Made by a program: the position numbers and the translations under genes
In this document: piece after piece, positions 26,152-33,120 of the stretch
Layout of the letters: each line of letters starts with the position of its first letter
Numbering within the stretch: the first letter of the stretch is position 1
The notes under the pieces: model-generated
Seen by the model: the letters and a program-made list of their open reading frames with translations, nothing else
Databases searched by the model: none
Told to the model about the DNA's origin: nothing
NCBI RefSeq assembly: GCF_001885905.1
Contig: NZ_JXKM01000010.1
Coordinates: 1 to 33,120 of the forward strand
Reading direction: 5' to 3'
Length of the DNA stretch: 33,120 nt
From: Enterococcus devriesei
GTDB taxonomy: Bacteria > Bacillota > Bacilli > Lactobacillales > Enterococcaceae

Positions 26152-27314
26152 ATGTCTAAGTGAACACGAAGAACTTTTTCACAAGAATTCAAGCAACAAA
26201 TCGTCAATCTTTACTTAGCTGGAAAGCCACGTGTAGAAATCATTCGAGAATATGAACTAACGGCTTCAGCATTTGACAAATGGGTAAAGCAATCTAAAAC
26301 GAGTGGTTCATTCAAAGAAAAAGATAATCTTACGCCTGAACAAAAAGAATTGTTAGAACTACATAAAAGAAACCAGCAATTAGAAATGGAAAATGATATT
26401 TTAAAGCAAGCAGCGCTGATATTCGGACGAAGAGACAAGTAATCGATGCGAATAAGCATCTTTACCCTATATCAGCGATGTGCAGAATATTAGGTCTATC
26501 ACGTCAGTCCTATTATTATCAATCAAAACCAAAGAAAGACGAATCAGAACTTGAAGAAGCAGTCGCTGAAGAATTTATCCGCAGCCGAAAGGCCTACGGC
26601 TCAAGAAAAATAAAAAAAGCCTTATCAAAATGAGGCATTCAGATCAGCCGACGAAAAATTAGTAGAATCATGAAAAATAGAGGATTAAAATCGAGCTATA
26701 CTGTTGCTTATTTTAAAGTACATCATTCTACTTGCAATGAAGCCAAAACGACAAACGTATTGAATCGTAAATTCTTAAGAGACAACCCATTAGAAGCGAT
26801 CGTTACAGACTTGACTTATGTACGAGTCTGGAAAAAATGGAATTATGTCTGTTTCATTTTGGATCTGTTCAATCGAGAAATTCTCGGCTATTCTTGTGGA
26901 GAACATAAAGATGCCGTTCTAGTAAAAAAAGCATTTAGCCGTATCAAACAACCTCTGACAGAGGTTGAGATTTTTCATACTGATCGTGGAAAAGAGTTTG
27001 ATAACCAAGCTATTGATGAATTATTAACAACTTTTGACATCAATCGATCATTGAGTCATAAAGGCTGTCCTTTTGATAATGCCGTAGCTGAATCAACTTA
27101 TAAGTCGCTGAAAGTAGAATTTGTCTATCAATACACATTTGAAACCTTACAACAATTGGATTTGGAGTTATTTGACTATGTCAATTGGTGGAACCACCTT
27201 CGGTTGCACGGTACACTTGGCTACGAGACACCGGTTGGTTACCGTAACCAGAGATTGGCGCAGCGAATCCTTGATAATGAGCTCGGATGTGCTAACGCTA
27301 GCGAGGCAGTCTAA
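26152..27314 (+). mobile_element. IS3-family insertion sequence with two nonsense codons
   Basis: orfA spans 26152-26442 with an AGGAGG site; its fourth codon is TGA at 26161-26163 (MSK, stop, TRRTFSQEFKQQI...). It encodes a helix-turn-helix and a leucine zipper ending FGRRDK. orfB follows in the -1 frame (26439-27314), as in IS3 elements that frameshift, and encodes a DDE transposase: VTDLTYV, HTDRGKEF and VAESTYKSL hold the three acidic residues. orfB is interrupted by TGA at 26631-26633 before a SRRKISRI segment. Both stops look like single-base changes. The left end probably lies near 26085 (CTAGACAGAAAAATTA region). I could not match a right inverted repeat, so the 3' end may be lost. 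Probably inactive. Confidence 0.8.
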
Positions 27315-27373
27315 CTTTAACTGTTAGCTCCTGCCGAAGATCGTCACATCCGAGGAGGGGCTCATTGTCAAGG
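27269..27373. repeat. long imperfect foldback spanning the IS3 3' end
   Basis: CCTTGATAATGAG followed by CTCGGATGTG (27269-27291) pairs with 27345-27373, with one mismatch and a 6-base bulge, 23 paired positions in all. Inside it are CTAAC/GTTAG and GGCAG/CTGCC stems. One arm is the coding end of the transposase, the other lies beyond its stop. The structure has no T-run. Confidence 0.6.
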
Positions 27374-27451
27374 ACAATCGGAATAGCATACGGAAAGAAG
27401 TTCTGCACCTTATAAAATTTGTCAAAAAAACTGTTGCCATTCCAACTTATT

Positions 27452-27853
27452 TTATGAAAAGTATTTATCATATTGGATACGACTTTCAATAGTCTCCTGT
27501 TCTATATAACATTTAAGTCTTTCAAAAAATAGAGAGCTATGAATTTGTAGGAGTTCATTTATAATTTCTGGTGCCTCAGTTCTAGAAATGCCGAGATATG
27601 ATGTTAAGAAAGTTGAGAGTATGAGACGTCTTTCTTTAAGTAAAGCTACTTGTTCCTCACCCGAGGATGTTAAAAAAACACCTTGATAAGAAATGTGCTG
27701 AATCATATTTTGATTTACCAGTCTATCCATTATTTCTGTAACAGAAGAAGGCTTGACCTCTAGGATATCAGCAACCTGTCTATTTCTTACCAACTTTTTA
27801 TCTTTACTAAGTTTGTCAATAACTAGCAGATACTTTTCTTGGGTTGGTGTCAA
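27452..27853 (-). CDS. DtxR/MntR-type metal-dependent regulator
   Basis: A 133-residue regulator of the DtxR/MntR family. The N-terminal winged helix-turn-helix shows VRNRQVADILEVKPSSVTEI and a metal-responsive dimerisation region with HSSLFFERLKC follows. It is the short form without an SH3-like domain. I chose the TTG at 27853 (MTPTQEKYLL), because AAAGGAG lies seven bases upstream; an earlier TTG at 27871 has no such site. Given the ABC importer and NRAMP transporter next door, Mn(II) or another divalent ion is the likely co-repressor. It reads in the same direction as the importer but is separated from it by about 250 bases. Confidence 0.8.
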   Translation of the reverse strand: MTPTQEKYLLVIDKLSKDKKLVRNRQVADILEVKPSSVTEIMDRLVNQNMIQHISYQGVFLTSSGEEQVALLKERRLILSTFLTSYLGISRTEAPEIINELLQIHSSLFFERLKCYIEQETIESRIQYDKYFS

Positions 27854-27969
27854 TGTTAGTTCTCCTTTCAAGTAAAATCAGTAGCATCCTACGTTATTAA
27901 ACCGGGGTGTCTTTATGTAACATATCTAAAAATAATCCTAAGAAAAAAATTAGCTAAGTAATAATTTGT

Positions 27970-28067
27970 CTTTTGATGATATCTTATCGTAATGAGATAT
28001 CTGAGGACCGCTCAATCATCAAAAGTCGTCCCTCTAAATAAACTACAAGAATAATTACTTAGAGGGA
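27970..28067. repeat. nested foldback and stem-loop between the regulator and binding-protein genes
   Basis: CTTTTGATGAT (27970-27980) pairs perfectly with ATCATCAAAAG (28015-28025), and GATATCT/AGATATC forms an inner stem. Next to it, TCCCTCTAA (28029-28037) pairs with TTAGAGGGA (28059-28067). The second stem lies just past the stop of the binding-protein gene and could end the importer transcript, though its T-run is poor. Confidence 0.55.
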
Positions 28068-28099
28068 AACTTTAAAATATCAATATGTTTTTAACATTG

Positions 28100-29035
28100 C
28101 TAAGCTAGACCATCATGAATTTTGTTTAGATTCCATTTCATCATTGTATAGTAGGTATCGCCTTCGGAACCTTCTTTTGCTAATGAATCAGTAAAAATTT
28201 TGGAATAAATTTCTAATCCCGTTTCATCGGCAACTTTATTCATTGACTTAGATGAAACAGAGGTTTCTACGAACAAATGTTTGACATCAGAGTTTTCTAT
28301 TTTAGCTAACACAGCTTTCATTTGTTCGGGAGTACCTTGAGATTCGGTATTGATTTCCCAAATGTAAGCTGGCGCAACATGATAGGCTTTTGAGAAGTAT
28401 TTGAAGGCACCCTCTGAGGTGACCAATAAACGCTGTGATTCAGGAATATCGAGAAATTTTGATTGCGCTTCCTCATGTAACTTTTGTAATTTTTTGATAT
28501 AAGCATCAGAATTAGTTTGGTAATAATCTGCATTTTTTGAATCTTTTTCCTTTAAGACTTTGGTGATTGTTTTGACGTATTGAACACCATTGGCTAAATC
28601 AAGCCAGGCATGAGGATCTTCTTCTTCGACGTTGGTTGTTAAGTGCTCCGGTGTTACACCTTCACTGGCGGCGAAAACATCTTTATCGAATTCTTTATGA
28701 GCAGTGCTTACCAACTTCTTGAACCAACCACTACCGCCAGTTTCTAAATTCAGTCCGTTGTGAAATAAAACTGTTGCATCTGTTGCTTTTGAGATATCTT
28801 CCGGTTTAGGTTCATACTCGTGGGGATCCACGCCGCGTTGAACAATACTATATAGTTCAACGCGATCTTTAGCCACATTTTTAACCATGTCTTCCAAAAT
28901 CGAGTTTGTAGTTACTACGCTGATTTTTTTGGAATCTGTTGATTGTTTGGAATCTCCACTTCGTCCGTTGACAAAAAAGATTACTCCGGCGACGGCTGCG
29001 ATCACTACTACGATGGTTACTAATATTCTTTTCAT
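28100..29035 (-). CDS. metal-binding protein of a Mn/Zn/Fe ABC importer, membrane-anchored
   Basis: A 311-residue cluster A-I solute-binding protein (TroA/PsaA/MtsA family). Probable metal ligands are H72 (DPHEYEP), H142 (DPHAWLD), E208 (VTSEGAF) and D283 (FTDSLA); the HHED set is typical of Mn-binding members such as PsaA. The short acidic insert VEEEDPH is not the long His-rich loop of zinc-specific ZnuA. Unusually there is no lipobox and, as far as I see, no cysteine at all: residues 4-22 form a hydrophobic stretch after MKR, so the protein is either anchored by an uncleaved helix or released. GAGG site before the ATG. It is the last gene of the importer, two bases after the permease stop. 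Confidence 0.9.
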   Translation of the reverse strand: MKRILVTIVVVIAAVAGVIFFVNGRSGDSKQSTDSKKISVVTTNSILEDMVKNVAKDRVELYSIVQRGVDPHEYEPKPEDISKATDATVLFHNGLNLETGGSGWFKKLVSTAHKEFDKDVFAASEGVTPEHLTTNVEEEDPHAWLDLANGVQYVKTITKVLKEKDSKNADYYQTNSDAYIKKLQKLHEEAQSKFLDIPESQRLLVTSEGAFKYFSKAYHVAPAYIWEINTESQGTPEQMKAVLAKIENSDVKHLFVETSVSSKSMNKVADETGLEIYSKIFTDSLAKEGSEGDTYYTMMKWNLNKIHDGLA

Positions 29036-29037
29036 AT

Positions 29038-29892
29038 TTACGCCTCTTTTCTATTTTTGTGTATATGTAACAAGTTTTGTTTTGGTGAGAAGATAAAGGA
29101 AATTAAGAATAACCCTGCTGCGACAATAACAATCGCTGGACCAGAAGCCCAGTTGAATGTGTAGCTGAAGTACAAACCACAAATTGATGCGACAACACCA
29201 AATATAGCGGAGAAAACAAGCATCACGGACAAGCGGTCGGTCCAAAAGTATGCTGTTGCAGCTGGCGTAATTAACATGGCCACTACTAAGATGATTCCGA
29301 CAGTTTGTAATGCTGATACGGTTACTAGCGTTAAGACGAGCATAAGGCTATAGTGGATTAGTTGGGTATTTAATCCATATGTTTTAGCGAAGGTCTGATC
29401 AAAGGAAGTGATTAACAATTCTTTATAAAATACTTGTACAAAAATAATCACAATTCCTAAAACAATTGCCGTTGTGATCATATCACTATTACTAACAGCT
29501 AGAATGTTTCCAAATAAAATATGGTGTAGATTGGTTGAGCTTTCGGCCATAGAGATTAAAATGAATCCCAATGCGTAAAAGAAGCTGAAGACAACCCCTA
29601 TTGCAGTATCTACTTTGATTTTACTATGAGAAGCCACGTAGCCGATTAACATTGCAGCTAGTACACCAAAAATAGATGCTCCAATCAAGATATTTATACC
29701 TAACATATAAGCAACAGCAACCCCTGGCAATACTGAATGAGAAATAGCGTCCCCCATCAAAGACATTCCTCGTAGAATGATGAAACTCCCAATAATCCCA
29801 GACATAATCCCCACCATTATTGCAGTGATTAATGCACTTTGAAGGAAATCATATTTTCCTAACGCTTGAAAAAAATCCGAGAGAGCAGTCAT
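29038..29892 (-). CDS. permease of the metal ABC importer
   Basis: A 284-residue permease of the ABC-3 family (ZnuB/MntB/MtsC type) with about eight membrane helices. Family landmarks include GIIGSFIILRGMSLMGDAISHS near the start, the cytoplasmic coupling segment with GDAISHSVLPG, and a later GIILVVAMLITPAATA. It forms the membrane channel that receives the metal from the binding protein. Start codon directly abuts the ATPase stop (TGAATG), with AGGAGG inside the ATPase end, so the two are tightly coupled. Confidence 0.92.
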   Translation of the reverse strand: MTALSDFFQALGKYDFLQSALITAIMVGIMSGIIGSFIILRGMSLMGDAISHSVLPGVAVAYMLGINILIGASIFGVLAAMLIGYVASHSKIKVDTAIGVVFSFFYALGFILISMAESSTNLHHILFGNILAVSNSDMITTAIVLGIVIIFVQVFYKELLITSFDQTFAKTYGLNTQLIHYSLMLVLTLVTVSALQTVGIILVVAMLITPAATAYFWTDRLSVMLVFSAIFGVVASICGLYFSYTFNWASGPAIVIVAAGLFLISFIFSPKQNLLHIHKNRKEA

Positions 29893-30624
29893 TCAATTTA
29901 CCTCCTGAAATAGAACTGAAGATAAGTCAGCACTGAATGCTTTACTGATATTCTTCGAATTGTAGACTTCTTGAGTTGGCCCAAAGTCAATGATTCTGTG
30001 ATTCATAATGACTAATTCATCAAAGTAATCATAAACTTTATTTAAATCGTGATGGATAACGATAATGGTTTTTTGTTCGTCTCGCCATTGTTTTAAAATA
30101 GCCATGATGGCACGCTCACTTTCCACATCAATTCCAACAAAAGGTTCATCTAAGACAACAATTTCTGCCTGTTGTAAAATTGCTCGAGCTACGAATACCC
30201 GCTGTAATTGTCCGCCTGACAAATTACCTATTTGCCGATTAGCAAAGTCAGTCATTTTAACTTGCTCAAGAGCTGCATCACAAGCAACACGTTCGCTTTT
30301 TCCTGGAGTCTTAAACAATCCCAGTTTTCCATAACTACCAGTTAAAACCAAATCATAGACATTGATTGGAAAACTGAGATCTAAATCCTTTCGTTGCTCT
30401 ACATAGGCAACCTTCTTTTTTACTGTTGCCATTGAATGACCATCAAGCGCGCTACTACCTGATTTTGGATGAATAAGACCCAATATTGCCTTGATTAAAG
30501 TAGATTTACCAGCTCCATTAGGTCCGATAATGCCAGTAATCTTCCCTGCATTAAAATGGACGGATAAATTATTGAATACCGGTGTATCGCCGTACGCAAC
30601 AGATAATTTTTTTACAGTTAACAA
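29893..30624 (-). CDS. ATPase of the metal ABC importer
   Basis: A 243-residue ABC ATPase of the metal importer class. Walker A GPNGAGKSTLIKA near residue 34, Q-loop VEQRKDLD, signature LSGGQLQRV near residue 138, Walker B IVVLDEPFVGID and the switch His in IVIHHD are all present. It is the first gene of the importer operon. The start is a TTG (30622-30624) seven bases after GGAGG. A promoter region with a TTTTAG/CTAAAA inverted repeat lies 35 bases upstream. Confidence 0.93.
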   Translation of the reverse strand: MLTVKKLSVAYGDTPVFNNLSVHFNAGKITGIIGPNGAGKSTLIKAILGLIHPKSGSSALDGHSMATVKKKVAYVEQRKDLDLSFPINVYDLVLTGSYGKLGLFKTPGKSERVACDAALEQVKMTDFANRQIGNLSGGQLQRVFVARAILQQAEIVVLDEPFVGIDVESERAIMAILKQWRDEQKTIIVIHHDLNKVYDYFDELVIMNHRIIDFGPTQEVYNSKNISKAFSADLSSVLFQEVN

Positions 30625-30658
30625 ATAAAAACCTCCTTTAAAAACTAAATTTTTCTAA

Positions 30659-30691
30659 TTTTAGCTTAACCTCTAAAAATATTTTGGTCAA
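30659..30691 (-). promoter_or_regulatory. candidate promoter and metal-regulator box of the importer
   Basis: TTTTAG (30659-30664) and CTAAAA (30673-30678) form an inverted repeat with an 8-base spacer. On the minus strand TTGACC (30686-30691) is a good -35, and the -10 (TAAGCT, 30663-30668, 17-base spacer) overlaps the repeat. Such a layout fits repression by a DtxR/MntR-type protein. Confidence 0.45.
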
Positions 30692-30847
30692 CCTTATTTT
30701 TTTCTCTCGACTATTTCAACAAAAAATCGTGAATATTAACAATGGTAATTATCATATAGATATATTTTTAACGTGTACAATTGATTCATTCCGATACAAA
30801 TGAAATGAAGGCAAATAATATTAAATTAGGCGAATGTTTATTTTTTT

Positions 30848-30861
30848 TTAGGTTTGTCTAA
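30848..30861 (+). promoter_or_regulatory. candidate metal-regulator box upstream of mntH
   Basis: TTAGGTTTGTCTAA has TTAG and CTAA arms around a 6-base spacer, related to the TTTTAG/CTAAAA repeat on the importer side. It lies about 40 bases before the mntH start. A further ATTAGGCGAAT at about 30825 may be a half site. Confidence 0.4.
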
Positions 30862-30899
30862 TATTTTGCTTTAATTTAATAAAAAAGAGGTGTATGCTT

Positions 30900-32507
30900 A
30901 TGATGTTTTTAAAGGAAGGTGGAAATATTTTGAAAGATACAACAAGTCAGTCCGGTAAAGAGCACAAACCTCGATTAATTCAGCATGCGAATGGTCCCTC
31001 TTTAGAGGAAATTAACGGAACTGTCGAGGTACCCAAAGGCAAAGGCTTTTGGAAAATCCTGTTCGCCTATTCTGGACCGGGAGCATTAGTTGCTGTGGGA
31101 TATATGGATCCAGGCAACTGGTCTACTTCGATTACGGGTGGGCAAAACTTCCAGTATTTATTAATGTCGGTCATTTTAATGTCTAGTTTAATTGCAATGC
31201 TATTACAATATATGGCTGCTAAATTGGGAATTGTTAGTCAAATGGATTTAGCTCAAGCAATTCGAGCGAGAACGAGTAAAAAACTAGGAATCATTTTATG
31301 GATTTTAACGGAATTAGCGATTATGGCAACAGATATTGCGGAAGTAATTGGCGCATCAATTGCTCTTTATTTACTTTTTAATATTCCGCTTGTCGTCGCA
31401 GTCTTTATTACGGTATTTGATGTTTTATTATTATTGTTGTTAACGAAAGTTGGTTTTAGAAAAATTGAAGCAATAGTTGTCTGTTTGATTTTTGTAATTC
31501 TTTTTGTGTTTGTTTATCAAGTAGCGTTGTCTGATCCTAATTGGGGGGATGTACTTAAAGGATTGGTTCCGACTGGTGAAACGTTCTCCTCTACACATTC
31601 AATTGGTGGTCAAACGCCTTTAACTGGTGCATTAGGAATTATTGGTGCAACCGTTATGCCTCATAATTTATATCTACATTCGGCTGTGTCTCAGACTCGA
31701 AAGATAAATCGTACGGATGAAGATGAAATCGCCAATGCTGTACGATTTTCAACATGGGATTCTAACATTCAATTGACTCTCGCTTTTTTTGTTAACTCCT
31801 TATTGCTCATAATGGGAGTTGCTGTTTTTAAAACAGGGGCAGTGAAAGATCCATCATTCTTTGGGTTGTATGAGGCTTTATCAAATCCGGATACATTGAG
31901 TAACGGAATTTTAATCACCGTTGCAAAATCAGGTCTTCTTTCTACATTATTCGCAGTCGCGTTACTAGCTTCTGGACAAAATTCAACGATTACCGGAACT
32001 TTAACTGGACAAGTAATTATGGAGGGATTCATTCATATGAGAATGCCAATTTGGCTAAGACGTTTAATTACGCGTTTGATTTCAGTTATCCCAGTGTTAA
32101 TCTGTGTAATTATTACAAGCAGGCAAGGAACGATTCGGGAGCACACAGCGTTAAATACACTAATGAATAATTCACAAGTCTTCTTAGCTTTTGCGTTACC
32201 ATTTTCGATGGTACCATTATTAATGATGACCAATAGTGAGGTGGAAATGGGAAGCCGGTTTAAAAATTCGATAGTTATTCGGATACTAGGATGGGGTTCA
32301 GTAATTGGATTGACATATTTAAATTTGATTGGATTGCCCGGCCAAATTGAAGGTTTTTTTGGTGAAAAGGTGACATCAAGCCAACTTGTACTAGCTGATT
32401 CTATTGCCTATGTCATTATCGTCGCAGTATTACTACTGTTAGCGTGGACAATTATTGAACTGTATAAAGGAAATAAAAAATATAATCAATTAATTAATGA
32501 AAGGTAA
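30900..32507 (+). CDS. mntH: MntH, NRAMP-family divalent metal transporter
   Basis: An NRAMP transporter, 535 residues from this start, that imports Mn(II) and related ions with protons. The metal-binding motifs are DPGNW in the first helix and MPHNLYLHS in the sixth, with about eleven hydrophobic segments overall. Three starts are possible: ATG at 30894 or 30900 after AAGAGGTG, or TTG at 30930 after a stronger GGAAGGTGG, which would give MKDTTSQSGKEHKPRL; the last is quite likely. It is divergent from the ABC importer, and the universal stress gene follows eight bases after its stop, so they form an operon. A similar mntH plus stress-protein pair occurs on lactic acid bacterial plasmids. Confidence 0.93.
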   Translation: MMFLKEGGNILKDTTSQSGKEHKPRLIQHANGPSLEEINGTVEVPKGKGFWKILFAYSGPGALVAVGYMDPGNWSTSITGGQNFQYLLMSVILMSSLIAMLLQYMAAKLGIVSQMDLAQAIRARTSKKLGIILWILTELAIMATDIAEVIGASIALYLLFNIPLVVAVFITVFDVLLLLLLTKVGFRKIEAIVVCLIFVILFVFVYQVALSDPNWGDVLKGLVPTGETFSSTHSIGGQTPLTGALGIIGATVMPHNLYLHSAVSQTRKINRTDEDEIANAVRFSTWDSNIQLTLAFFVNSLLLIMGVAVFKTGAVKDPSFFGLYEALSNPDTLSNGILITVAKSGLLSTLFAVALLASGQNSTITGTLTGQVIMEGFIHMRMPIWLRRLITRLISVIPVLICVIITSRQGTIREHTALNTLMNNSQVFLAFALPFSMVPLLMMTNSEVEMGSRFKNSIVIRILGWGSVIGLTYLNLIGLPGQIEGFFGEKVTSSQLVLADSIAYVIIVAVLLLLAWTIIELYKGNKKYNQLINER

Positions 32508-32515
32508 GATGCACT

Positions 32516-32953
32516 ATGGAAGGATTTGATGAATTTAAAAATATTTTAGTTGGGGTAGATGAATCAGAAGGAGCTCAAAAAGCCTTTCAATATGCTGTAA
32601 AGCAAGCGAGTAAAACTGGAGCCGCATTACTGATTGCCTCAATTTTAGAAATTGAAGAGTTGAATGTTTATGAAGCGTTAGACCCTGAGTACTTGAGCCA
32701 GAAACAAAGTCAATTGTTACTTAATTTGGAAAAGTACAAACAATATGCAGAAAATAGCGGTGTAAAAAACATTCAGCTGTACAGTGGAGAAGGTGATCCG
32801 GCCGAGGAAATTACTAAGACGATTTTGCCAGCAACATCTGCAGATATCTTAATCATTGGATCGCGATCAATGCATGGGATTAAAGGATATTTTGGTTCGC
32901 ATGCTACTTATATGGTTAAAAATTCTCCAATCTCAATTACAGTTATTAAGTAA
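32516..32953 (+). CDS. universal stress protein (UspA family)
   Basis: A 145-residue single-domain UspA-fold protein. The N-terminal strand ILVGVDES and the C-terminal nucleotide loop GSRSMHGIKGYFGSHATY (close to the G-2x-G-9x-G-S ATP-binding pattern) followed by SPISITVIK are typical, so it may bind ATP. Cytoplasmic. Its ATG is eight bases after the mntH stop, so it is co-transcribed with the transporter. Its role there is unknown; a link to metal or oxidative stress is inferred from position. Confidence 0.92.
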   Translation: MEGFDEFKNILVGVDESEGAQKAFQYAVKQASKTGAALLIASILEIEELNVYEALDPEYLSQKQSQLLLNLEKYKQYAENSGVKNIQLYSGEGDPAEEITKTILPATSADILIIGSRSMHGIKGYFGSHATYMVKNSPISITVIK

Positions 32954-32974
32954 ATATTGCAGATAATATGTATT

Positions 32975-33120
32975 TGGGTCAATATCTTGGACAAATTTTA
33001 ATAGAGATGGTTATGCTATTTCCTCTCTTGACAGGTCTTCAAACTCCTGTGGAGTTAGATAACCAATCGAACTAATGTAGCTAAATAGCGCTCGTTTGGC
33101 TTCTTCAAAATCTGAGTAAG
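32975..33120 (-). mobile_element. 3' end of an IS3-family element, running out of the window
   Basis: On the minus strand the sequence from 33120 to 33011 encodes the end of an IS3-family orfB transposase: DFEEAKRALFSYISSIGYLT, then PQEFEDLSREEIA and a stop at 33011-33013. A probable terminal repeat, TGGGTCAATATCTTGGACA, lies at 32975-32993, giving the outer end of the element. The element starts 21 bases after the universal stress gene. Confidence 0.8.

Overview
The window looks like a mosaic plasmid segment from a low-GC lactic acid coccus (Enterococcus, Lactococcus or Streptococcus; I cannot choose between them from sequence alone). The evidence is near-textbook Inc18 (pSM19035-type) maintenance genes, a relic of a lactococcal-type theta RepB, a complete tagatose-pathway lac operon, and IS6- and IS3-family insertion-sequence pieces at almost every module boundary. 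No tRNA, rRNA or CRISPR array was seen.

Layout. 1-3265: an oxidant-defence module read leftwards (RclA/Har-type flavoprotein, isochorismatase-like hydrolase, TetR regulator with one cysteine), bounded by IS6-family ends. 3266-7450: a scrapyard of relics and small genes: a truncated IS6 start, a broken DUF3102 gene full of palindromes, a DUF4298 gene, an unrecognised fragment, a short tyrosine recombinase, a long run of hairpins, the 3' part of repB followed by a DUF536 gene, and a broken IS3 orfA. 7453-10359: a plasmid UvrA-like ABC ATPase and a DUF3021 membrane protein. 10423-15055: the Inc18 stability block: serine recombinase beta, topoisomerase topB, ParA-like delta, repressor omega with its heptad operators, antitoxin epsilon and the first 96 codons of toxin zeta.

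15056-25483: about 10.4 kb has been inserted inside zeta. It carries a HAD/integrase chimera, lacR, and lacA-B-C-D-F-E-G, a 90-residue ORF and lacX. The lac genes encode lactose PTS import (LacF/LacE), phospho-beta-galactosidase (LacG) and the tagatose-6-phosphate route (LacA/LacB isomerase, LacC kinase, LacD aldolase), under LacR and probably CcpA. The remaining zeta codons resume at 25483 and end at 26058, so the toxin is split and almost certainly dead while its antitoxin is intact.

26085-27315 is an IS3-family element with two nonsense codons. 27452-32953 is a metal-uptake module: a DtxR-like regulator, an ABC importer (ATPase, permease, binding protein) read leftwards, and divergently an NRAMP transporter with a universal stress protein. 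A further IS3-family element enters at 32975. Lactose use, hypothiocyanite/oxidant defence and metal scavenging together would suit life in milk or on dairy or mammary surfaces; that ecological reading is inference.
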